Below, piece by piece: positions 31,720 through 37,712 of a stretch of 37,712 nt of DNA. The notes under the pieces are model-generated. The model was not told the DNA's origin and ran no database searches. It saw only the letters and a program-made list of their open reading frames with translations. This stretch comes from Paraburkholderia sp. GTDB taxonomy: Bacteria > Pseudomonadota > Gammaproteobacteria > Burkholderiales > Burkholderiaceae. The translations under genes and the position numbers were made by a program. The DNA lies in contig NZ_JAMFSB010000205.1 of the NCBI RefSeq assembly GCF_026225065.1, positions 1 through 37,712 of the forward strand. Direction: 5' to 3'. Positions within the stretch are counted from its first letter, which is position 1; each line of letters opens with the position of its first letter.

Positions 31720-32928
31720 ATGACCACACGCGCAGGATGGATCTCTCGTCTGACTGTTTCGTTGACGCTCTCGCTGACGGCGCTTGGGGCCGTGGCCCAG
31801 GAGACGATCAAGATCGGTGAGATCAACAGCTATAAGGCCCAGCCGGCCTTTCTCGGTCCTTATAAGAACGGCTGGAATCTCGCGCTCGACGAGGTGAACG
31901 CCTCAGGTGGCGTGCTTGGCAAGAAACTCGAAGTCGTCTCGCGCGACGACAACGCCAACCCTGGCGATACCGTGCGCGTTGCGCAGGAGCTGGTGACGGG
32001 CGAGAACGTGCAGGTGCTGTTCGGCGGCTTCCTGTCGAACACGGGTCTCGCGCTCGCCGACTACGCGAAGCAGAAGCATGTTTTCTTCCTCGCCGCCGAA
32101 CCGCTGACCGACAAGATCGTCTGGGCCGACGGCAACAAATATACGTACCGTCTGCGTCCGTCCACGTACATGCAGGTTGCGATGCTGGTGCCGGAGGCGC
32201 TCAAACTGCATAAAAAGCGGTGGGCGCTGGTGTATCCGAACTACGAGTACGGCCAGTCGGCGGTGGCGACCTTCAAGAGGTTGATGCAGGCTGCCCAGCC
32301 CGATATCGAGTTCGTGTCCGATCAGGCGAGCCCGCTAGGCAATCTCGATGCGGGTGCCGTGACCCAGGCCATTGCCGATGCGAAACCCGATGCGATCTTT
32401 AACGTGCTGTTTGGCGCGGACCTCGGCAAATTCGTCCGTCAAGGCAATACGACGGGATTGTTCAAGGACCGCAGCGTGGTTTCGCTGCTGACGGGCGAGC
32501 CGGATTATCTGGATCCGCTTGGCGCCGAAGCGCCGACTGGCTGGATCGTGACCGGCTACCCGTGGTACTCGATCGATACGGCTGCGAACAAGAAGTTTGT
32601 CGATGCGTATCAGGCGAAGTATCACGACTATCCGCGTCTCGGTTCGGTGGTCGGGTATTCCGCGTTGATGTCGCTTGCGGATGGCCTGAAGAAAGCGGGC
32701 TCTACCGATCCGGACAAGCTGGCCGCCGCATTCAAGGGCTTGAGCGTCGACACGCCGTTTGGTCCGGTGACGTATCGCGCGCAGGACAATCAGTCGACCA
32801 TGGGTGCTTTTGTCGGCGTGACGGGCGTGAAGGACGGCAAGGGTGTGATGACGTCGTTCCGCTATATCGACGGCGCGAGCGTACAGCCTTCGGACGCCGA
32901 AGTGAAAAAACTGCGTCCGGCTGACTGA
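31720..32928 (+). CDS. Periplasmic substrate-binding protein of the branched-chain-type ABC importer
   Basis: This 402-residue protein starts with a signal peptide (MTTRAGWISRLTVSLTLSLT, then ALGAVAQ with likely cleavage near residue 27). The mature part follows the type I periplasmic binding fold of LivK-like proteins: IKIGEINSYKAQPAFLGPYK, then GWNLALDEVNASGGVLGKKL and VVSRDDNANPGDTVRVAQEL. It is the last gene of the operon, well separated from the permease and ATPases, and 54 bases after nicB. Its ligand is probably nicotinate or a related heteroaromatic carboxylate, inferred from the locus. Near relatives bind amino acids or aromatic acids. Confidence 0.9.
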   Translation: MTTRAGWISRLTVSLTLSLTALGAVAQETIKIGEINSYKAQPAFLGPYKNGWNLALDEVNASGGVLGKKLEVVSRDDNANPGDTVRVAQELVTGENVQVLFGGFLSNTGLALADYAKQKHVFFLAAEPLTDKIVWADGNKYTYRLRPSTYMQVAMLVPEALKLHKKRWALVYPNYEYGQSAVATFKRLMQAAQPDIEFVSDQASPLGNLDAGAVTQAIADAKPDAIFNVLFGADLGKFVRQGNTTGLFKDRSVVSLLTGEPDYLDPLGAEAPTGWIVTGYPWYSIDTAANKKFVDAYQAKYHDYPRLGSVVGYSALMSLADGLKKAGSTDPDKLAAAFKGLSVDTPFGPVTYRAQDNQSTMGAFVGVTGVKDGKGVMTSFRYIDGASVQPSDAEVKKLRPAD

Positions 32929-33000
32929 TTGGATGTGACGTGCGGATGTAAAGCGCGTTTGCAAAGCGCCGCGCCAAGACGCATTAAGCAGTAGATCAAA

Positions 33001-33051
33001 AGCGGGCTAGACGCGGCGGCTACGGTGAAAATCGCCGCGCCCACGCCCGCT
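33001..33051. terminator. Two-part inverted repeat between convergent genes
   Basis: Outer arms AGCGGGC (33001-33007) and GCCCGCT (33045-33051) enclose inner arms CGCGGCG (33012-33018) and CGCCGCG (33033-33039). Read on the minus strand, the structure ends in a TTTTGAT stretch, which suits termination of the small minus-strand gene. The outer arm overlaps that gene's stop codon. It may also stop transcription of the nicotinate operon from the other side. Confidence 0.55.
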
Positions 33052-33301
33052 ATTCTTCGGCGTCGTGCTCGGCGACGAAGCTCTTCAGGTAAGCAAGCAC
33101 AGCCGCTTCCGCGGCGCGATGATCGGCGCAGCTTTTCGAGCCGGCGTTTTCCTCGTCACCGAACAGCGTCGACGGCGCGTTGTGCACATCCACTTCCTGT
33201 CCCTCGCGAAACACGCGAATCTCGTGGACGTCCTCGGCATATTCTGCAATCCAGTGCACGCCTTCAATGTGGGTGCCTGCCCGTAAGGTGGGTATCTTCA
33301 T
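33050..33301 (-). CDS. Small hypothetical protein
   Basis: This 83-residue protein starts with ATG behind GGGAGA at good spacing. Its N-terminal part is rich in beta strands (MKIPTLRAGTHIEGVHWIAE, VHEIRVFREGQEVDVHN). The C-terminal part is a helix (AEAAVLAYLKSFVAEHDAEE) preceded by a cysteine segment, KSCADHRA. There is no signal peptide or membrane segment. I do not recognise the family. The good ribosome binding site and the terminator-like structure at its 3' end support a real gene. It is convergent with the nicotinate operon and divergent from the histone-like gene. Confidence 0.6.
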   Translation of the reverse strand: MKIPTLRAGTHIEGVHWIAEYAEDVHEIRVFREGQEVDVHNAPSTLFGDEENAGSKSCADHRAAEAAVLAYLKSFVAEHDAEE

Positions 33302-33453
33302 GCGGCTTCTCCCGGATGGTCCGAAACTGGACAGCCGGCACAGCTACCGGCCCTTGCTATAACCATACGCCGTCCGCACGGATACCGCACGTTTTTACCG
33401 AGGCACGGCTGTTGCTGCGTTATACGGGCCAACAGCCAATCTGGAGGACTGTC

Positions 33454-33975
33454 ATGCCTGAACAGAAAACCATCCACCGTGCCCACGCGGACAAGCGCGC
33501 CGGCAAAGCCTCGAGCACCCAGGCCGGGGAGTTTGTCAAGGAAGAGGTCGACCGCGTGCGCGCCGGCAAGCACGGCGTGAAATCGGCCAAGCAGACCGTC
33601 GCCATCGGTTTGTCGAAGGCGCGCCGTGCCGGCGTCGATCTGAAGGCGCCCAAGAAGGGCACGACCAGCGAAGCGACGCGTAAAAAGGCCGCCAAGGACA
33701 ACGCGGCGGGCCAGCACAAGACCGCGGCCAAAAGCACTAGCACCGAATCGAAGGCGAAGCGCGCGCGTGCTGCCACTACAGCGCTAAAGCGCGAGAGCGG
33801 ACGCGGCGCGTCGAGCGCGGCGATGTCGAAACAGGCGAAGAGCTCGGCTGCTCGCCGGCCCGCTGCAAGCCGTTCGGCGGCGGCGAAAAAGGCGGTTGCC
33901 ACCAAGGGCGCTGCGGGCCGGTCGGCCGCGGCGAAAAAGGCCGCTCATACGAGGGCCGCGCGCTCGCACCATTGA
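33454..33975 (+). CDS. Lysine/alanine-rich histone-H1-like protein (DUF6496-type N-terminus)
   Basis: With ATG 33454, preceded by GGAGGA, this is a 173-residue, very basic protein. Residues about 1-65 form a more ordered part (AGEFVKEEVDRVRAGKHGVK, SAKQTVAIGLSKARRAGVDL) that resembles the DUF6496 domain. The rest is low-complexity Lys/Ala/Ser/Arg sequence with near repeats such as RSAAAKKAVATKGAAG and RSAAAKKAAHTRA, similar to the C-terminal tail of eukaryotic H1 and of bacterial histone-like proteins. DNA binding or nucleoid compaction is likely. The open frame extends upstream to 33025, but that part overlaps the opposite gene and is not protein-like. Confidence 0.75.
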   Translation: MPEQKTIHRAHADKRAGKASSTQAGEFVKEEVDRVRAGKHGVKSAKQTVAIGLSKARRAGVDLKAPKKGTTSEATRKKAAKDNAAGQHKTAAKSTSTESKAKRARAATTALKRESGRGASSAAMSKQAKSSAARRPAASRSAAAKKAVATKGAAGRSAAAKKAAHTRAARSHH

Positions 33976-33996
33976 TTGGCGCGTAGAGAGTTGAAA

Positions 33997-34021
33997 GGGC
34001 GGCGGTGCCACGCCGCCGCCC
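33997..34021 (+). terminator. GC-rich hairpin after the histone-like gene
   Basis: GGGCGGCGG (33997-34005) pairs perfectly with CCGCCGCCC (34013-34021) around a 7-base loop, 22 bases after the stop codon. No T tract follows, so termination is likely but not certain. Confidence 0.5.
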
Positions 34022-34169
34022 GGTCACGCCTGCCGTGCAATGCGGATGGGCTGAATGTAATAAATGCAGAACCTTTACCGCAAGAAAACTCCGGTAATTT
34101 CCTGCCCCGGACGTGCCGCATACATGACATGCGGCCAGGCGATCAAAATCCTGCGTGCTCACAAAACCC

Positions 34170-34199
34170 TTGTACTTTATTTTTTTGTTCATCTATAAC
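34170..34199 (+). promoter_or_regulatory. Candidate sigma70 promoter of the nucleoside salvage operon
   Basis: TTGTAC (34170-34175) and TATAAC (34194-34199) are separated by 18 bp in a locally AT-rich stretch that includes a run of seven T. The predicted start of transcription is near 34206. A GCCGCAT/ATGCGGC inverted repeat (34115-34121 and 34129-34135) lies upstream and could be a regulator site. Confidence 0.4.
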
Positions 34200-34205
34200 C
34201 TGACC

Positions 34206-34517
34206 GACAGGACAGGATTGAAACCCGAAGGACCGGGCAATGCGGGATGCATCGGTGCGGCCTCCTTATAACGACGCGATAACGACCGGACGCGGATGTT
34301 CGCCGCGCTGCAGCATCTCGAAGCGAGCGCATCGCTCGCCGGCCGAGGGTGGACGTGCGTGCCTTTGCGCTGCACTATACGGTGCACACCCCGGCGACGC
34401 GCCGGGTAAGATCGACAAAAGAGACAACAGGAGGAAGATAGGTATGCGAAGGAAAATTTAATCTGCTTTGTGTCCGTCCGCTCATCCCCAATTCTAATTT
34501 CCAACAGCGAGCACAAA
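34206..34517 (+). other. Long structured leader upstream of the nucleoside transporter
   Basis: About 310 bases separate the candidate promoter from the GTG start of the transporter. The stretch contains three perfect hairpins: GCGAGCG/CGCTCGC (34323-34339), TGCAC/GTGCA (34371-34386) and CCCGGCG/CGCCGGG (34390-34406). A strong AGGAGGA ribosome binding site (34429-34435) follows, but it serves a five-codon ORF and not the transporter. I do not recognise a known riboswitch class. Confidence 0.4.
34444..34461 (+). CDS. Possible five-residue leader peptide
   Basis: ATG 34444 lies eight bases after the AGGAGGA site and reads M-R-R-K-I followed by TAA at 34459-34461. The ribosome binding site is far better than that of the transporter 57 bases further on. 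It could be a regulatory mini-ORF, or the strong site could be a coincidence. Confidence 0.25.
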   Translation: MRRKI

Positions 34518-35792
34518 GTGGATATCTTACGCAGTCTATGTGGCATTGTTTTTCTGTTGCTGATCGCTTATGTGTTGTCGACCAATCGGAGTGGTATCCG
34601 TCTGCGCACGCTGATTCCCGCGCTGCTCGCCCAGGTGTCGATTGGGGCGCTGGTGCTTTTTGTGCCGCTTGGCAGCGCAGCGCTCGCGGCCGCCGCGCGT
34701 GGTGTCAACAATGTGCTGCAGATGGGCGACCGCGGTGTGTCGTTCATGTTCGGCGGTCTTGTCGACGCGAAGATGTTCCAGCTATTCGGCGGTGGCGGCT
34801 TCGTTTTCGCGCTGCGTGTGCTTCCCATGATTATCTTCGTCACCGCGCTGATTGCGGTGCTTTATCACATCGGCGTGATGAAGTGGATCATCAACGGCCT
34901 GGGTGTCGTGTTCGAGAAGCTGCTGGCTGTGACCCGCGTTGAAGCGTGTTCCGCGGTGGCTACGATCTTTCTCGGCCAGAGCGAAATGCCGGCCTTCGTC
35001 AAGCCGTTCGTCCGCGAGATGACGGCCGCCGAGTTGTTCGCGGTGATGTCGAGCGGGATGGCCTCGGTCGCGGGTTCGGTGCTGGCCGGCTATGCAGGGC
35101 TCGGCGTCAATCTCGAGTATCTGCTGGCTGCGTCGTTCATGGCCATACCGGGCGGCCTGCTGTTCGCCAAGCTGATCTTCCCGACTACGGAGCCAAGCCG
35201 GGTGGTGCTGGAAGGCCTGCATTTCGACGAAAGGAAATCGGCCAACGTGATCGAGGCGGCGGCAGCGGGCGCATCGATTGGTCTGAGAATCGCCATCAAC
35301 GTCGGCGCCATGCTGATCGCGTTTATTGGCCTGATTGCATTGCTGAATTCGACCGTCAGCGGAATCGCGGGCCTGTTCGGCCATCCGCAGATCACGCTGC
35401 AAAGCATCCTCGGCTGGGTGTTTGCACCGCTCGCGTGGTTGATTGGCGTACCCTGGCACGATGCGCCGCTGGCCGGCAACTTCATCGGCGAGAAACTGAT
35501 CCTCAACGAGTTCGTCGCGTACGTCGATCTGTCTCCGTACCTGAAGGGCGCCCAGTCGGTCGCGGCGGCCGGCTTGCAGGTGCTGGATCCGAAGACGCTT
35601 GCGATCGTGTCGTTCGCGTTGTGTGGCTTTGCTAATTTTTCTTCGATCGCGATTCTCACGGGCGGCTTTAGTGCCGTCGCTGCGGAACGCCGTGCGGAAG
35701 TGGCGCGCTATGGGTTGCGTGTCGTAGCGGCTGCTACGCTGTCGAACCTGATGAGCGCCGCAATTGCGGGGATTTTCCTGTCGTTTCATTGA
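34518..35792 (+). CDS. nupC: Concentrative nucleoside transporter (CNT/NupC family)
   Basis: This membrane protein of about 424 residues imports nucleosides by cation symport. The CNT core is clear: [40 protein letters not shown] and [19 protein letters not shown], then [20 protein letters not shown] and [14 protein letters not shown]. The N-terminal helix ([20 protein letters not shown]) follows GTG 34518; an upstream in-frame GTG at 34470 would add 16 non-family-like residues. The ribosome binding site is weak for either start, which suggests regulated translation. It is followed by deoA and cdd on the same strand, so it likely supplies thymidine and cytidine to them. Confidence 0.9.
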   Translation: MDILRSLCGIVFLLLIAYVLSTNRSGIRLRTLIPALLAQVSIGALVLFVPLGSAALAAAARGVNNVLQMGDRGVSFMFGGLVDAKMFQLFGGGGFVFALRVLPMIIFVTALIAVLYHIGVMKWIINGLGVVFEKLLAVTRVEACSAVATIFLGQSEMPAFVKPFVREMTAAELFAVMSSGMASVAGSVLAGYAGLGVNLEYLLAASFMAIPGGLLFAKLIFPTTEPSRVVLEGLHFDERKSANVIEAAAAGASIGLRIAINVGAMLIAFIGLIALLNSTVSGIAGLFGHPQITLQSILGWVFAPLAWLIGVPWHDAPLAGNFIGEKLILNEFVAYVDLSPYLKGAQSVAAAGLQVLDPKTLAIVSFALCGFANFSSIAILTGGFSAVAAERRAEVARYGLRVVAAATLSNLMSAAIAGIFLSFH

Positions 35793-35847
35793 GTCGGTCG
35801 GTCATAGATTACGCCATGCTCTCCTACCTTTTCTTGAGCCGATCATT

Positions 35848-37167
35848 ATGTCGCTGACGCAGGAAATCATTCGCAAGAAGCGCGACCGGCAAGCGCTGAG
35901 CCGTGATGAGATCGGCGAATTCGTCCGGGGTGTGGTCGACGGCAGCGTCGCGAACGAGCAGGTCGCAGCGTTCGCAATGGCGGTGTATTTCAACGACATG
36001 AGCGTGGATGAACGCGTCGCGCTGACGCTGGCGCAACGCGATTCGGGCCAGGTGCTGTCCTGGGATGCGTTCGATCTGCCGGGCCCGGTGATCGACAAGC
36101 ATTCGACAGGCGGCGTGGGCGATCTCACTTCGGTGCTGCTCGGCCCGATGGTGGCCGCCTGCGCCGGTTTCGTGCCAATGATCTCCGGGCGCGGTCTCGG
36201 CCATACCGGCGGGACGCTCGACAAGCTTGCGGCTATTCCTGGTTACAACCTGGTCCCTGAGGCGAGGACGTTTCAGCGGATCGTGCGGGAAGTCGGCGTG
36301 GCGATCATCGGTCAGACGGCGCAACTCGCGCCTGCCGACAAACGGATCTACGCGATCCGCGACGTAACGGCGACCGTCGAATCGATCGCGATGATCACGG
36401 CGTCCATCCTGTCGAAAAAGCTCGCGGCAGGACTCGAAGGGCTGACGATGGACATCAAGGTGGGCTCCGGCGCGTTCATGCCGACTTACGAGAAATCACT
36501 GGAACTGGCGCGCAGCATCGTCGAGGTCGGCAACGGCGCAGGCATGAAGACGACTGCGGTGCTCACCGATATGAACCAGCCGCTGGCCCCCTGCGCTGGC
36601 AACGGGCTGGAAGTGCGCTGTGCGATCGACTATCTGACCGGGCATCGTCGTCCTGCACGCTTACATGAGGTCACGCTGGCCTTGGCAGCGCAGATGCTCG
36701 TACTGGGCGGCCTCGCCGGCGATACCGCACAAGCCTGTGCAAAGCTGAACGCGGTGCTCGATTCCGGCGCGGCGGCGGAGCGCTTCGCGCGGATGGTGCG
36801 CGCGTTAGGCGGGCCCGCTGATCTGATCGATGCGCCCGAGCGTCATCTGGGGCGTGCGGCCGTGATCTTGCCGGTTACCGCACCGCGTGCAGGGTATATG
36901 ACACGCATCGATTGCCGCGCGCTAGGCCTCGTGGTGGTCGGCCTTGGCGGCGGCCGGCGTCGCCCTGATGATGCGATCAACTATCAAGTCGGTTTGACAG
37001 ACCTCGTCGAACTCGGACAATACGTCGAGGCGGGAACGCCGTTGGCACAGATTCACGCCAGCGATCTCCCGGCCGCCGAGCAGGCGGCTCGTGACATCCT
37101 GACGGCGTGCACGCTCGCCGAGACCGCTTCACCCGTTCCGGCCACCGTGTACGATCTGATCAACTGA
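35848..37167 (+). CDS. deoA: Thymidine phosphorylase
   Basis: This 439-residue enzyme, the same length as the E. coli protein, splits thymidine or deoxyuridine with phosphate to give the base and 2-deoxyribose 1-phosphate. It has the phosphate-binding motif [18 protein letters not shown] and the family signature [20 protein letters not shown], plus [20 protein letters not shown] and the [11 protein letters not shown] segment. The open frame begins at 35764, overlapping the transporter gene, but ATG 35848 gives the usual start ([13 protein letters not shown]). It is the middle gene of the nucleoside salvage operon, 55 bp after nupC. Confidence 0.95.
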   Translation: MSLTQEIIRKKRDRQALSRDEIGEFVRGVVDGSVANEQVAAFAMAVYFNDMSVDERVALTLAQRDSGQVLSWDAFDLPGPVIDKHSTGGVGDLTSVLLGPMVAACAGFVPMISGRGLGHTGGTLDKLAAIPGYNLVPEARTFQRIVREVGVAIIGQTAQLAPADKRIYAIRDVTATVESIAMITASILSKKLAAGLEGLTMDIKVGSGAFMPTYEKSLELARSIVEVGNGAGMKTTAVLTDMNQPLAPCAGNGLEVRCAIDYLTGHRRPARLHEVTLALAAQMLVLGGLAGDTAQACAKLNAVLDSGAAAERFARMVRALGGPADLIDAPERHLGRAAVILPVTAPRAGYMTRIDCRALGLVVVGLGGGRRRPDDAINYQVGLTDLVELGQYVEAGTPLAQIHASDLPAAEQAARDILTACTLAETASPVPATVYDLIN

Positions 37168-37210
37168 GTAACCGAACCACGCGGATTCCTGATCCCGATG
37201 CGGAGGCGTA

Positions 37211-37627
37211 GTGACACACGAACATCTGATTGACGAAGCACGCAAAGCGCGCGAGCTTGCTTATGCGCCTTACTCACGCTTCCTGGTCGGTGCCGCGCTT
37301 GAAACAAACGACGGCAAGATTTTTCACGGCTGCAACGTCGAGAACGCTTCGTACGGGCTGTGCAATTGCGCGGAACGTACGGCGTTTTTTAGCGCCGTCG
37401 CAGCGGGTTATCGTCCAGGGCAATTTAAAAGGCTAGCTGTCATTGGACAAACCGACGGCCCGATTGCACCCTGTGGCGCCTGCCGTCAGGTGATGATCGA
37501 GCTGGGCTCGCCCAAACTTGAAGTCATACTGAGCAATCTGGACGGCAAGGTCGAGGTGACCAGTGCCGCCGCGCTCTTACCGGGCGCGTTCTATCTCGAA
37601 CCGGACGGCGGCGCGTCCGCAGCTTAG
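37211..37627 (+). CDS. cdd: Cytidine deaminase
   Basis: This 138-residue zinc enzyme deaminates cytidine and deoxycytidine to uridine and deoxyuridine. The short length is that of the tetrameric type. The active site is NVENASYGLCNCAERTAFF, with zinc ligand C53 and catalytic E55, and the second ligand motif is APCGACRQ (C88, C91). The GTG start at 37211 is preceded by GGAGG. Its product can be used by DeoA, encoded just upstream, so the operon covers uptake, deamination and phosphorolysis of pyrimidine nucleosides. About 85 bases remain to the window end. Confidence 0.95.
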   Translation: MTHEHLIDEARKARELAYAPYSRFLVGAALETNDGKIFHGCNVENASYGLCNCAERTAFFSAVAAGYRPGQFKRLAVIGQTDGPIAPCGACRQVMIELGSPKLEVILSNLDGKVEVTSAAALLPGAFYLEPDGGASAA

Positions 37628-37712
37628 CAACAGGCGTGGCAACGTGCGTTCCGCATGCGCGCTAAAGCGGTTCCATACGCAAACAACATGAGTATCCAAC
37701 CATCATGCACAA

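Noticed and set aside
33776..34192. Minus-strand 138-codon frame over the histone-like gene and the following gap
   Set aside because: Most of it is antisense to the low-complexity Lys/Ala region, giving Arg/Pro/Ser-rich sequence without family features.
37688..37712. ATG at 37688 with an open frame to the window end (MSIQPSC...)
   Set aside because: No ribosome binding site precedes it and only about eight codons are visible. It may be the start of the next gene, but this cannot be supported.

Overview
The window looks like chromosomal DNA of a Burkholderiaceae-type betaproteobacterium, probably Paraburkholderia or a close relative. The base composition is GC-rich, the pca order is I-J-B-D-C, and there is an EpsC-type serine acetyltransferase, a histone-H1-like protein and several small proteins of a kind I associate with this group. 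This assignment is an inference from gene content and style, not from a search.

Layout. 1-7.3 kb is mixed housekeeping and accessory material: the 3' end of a sugar-acid dehydratase, a degenerate short-chain dehydrogenase, two small hypothetical genes, serine O-acetyltransferase, an AraC regulator, an EamA exporter, GTP cyclohydrolase I and a LysR regulator. 7.3-11.4 kb holds two large minus-strand genes, a TPR/glycosyltransferase-like protein and a secreted subtilisin-like lipoprotein. 11.7-16.0 kb is a protocatechuate (beta-ketoadipate) operon, pcaIJBDC, behind a good sigma70 promoter followed by two 15-bp IclR/PcaR-like operator repeats.

16.1-32.9 kb is the most interesting region and reads as one locus for reductive nicotinate (or close N-heteroaromatic) catabolism. 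Divergent from the main operon lie a 7Fe-type ferredoxin, a ferredoxin-NADP reductase and a TetR regulator. The plus-strand operon encodes a 6-hydroxynicotinate reductase-like iron-sulfur protein, an ApbE-like UPF0280 protein, two DUF1185 paralogues, a branched-chain-type ABC importer with fused permease (LivHM, LivG, LivF), an enamidase-like amidohydrolase, a two-component nicotinate dehydrogenase (2Fe-2S subunit plus molybdopterin subunit fused to a three-heme cytochrome c), and a periplasmic binding protein. Read as a pathway: import, 6-hydroxylation with electrons passed to cytochrome c, ferredoxin-dependent ring reduction, and ring opening by enamidase to 2-formylglutarate. This joins an aerobic-type hydroxylase to the reductive steps known from Eubacterium barkeri. 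It also matches the chemistry described for Azorhizobium. The ApbE-like protein may install the covalent flavin reported for the E. barkeri reductase.

33.0-37.7 kb holds a small hypothetical gene, a lysine/alanine-rich histone-H1-like protein, a long structured leader, and a pyrimidine nucleoside salvage operon (CNT transporter, thymidine phosphorylase, cytidine deaminase). I saw no rRNA, tRNA, CRISPR array, insertion sequence or phage gene.
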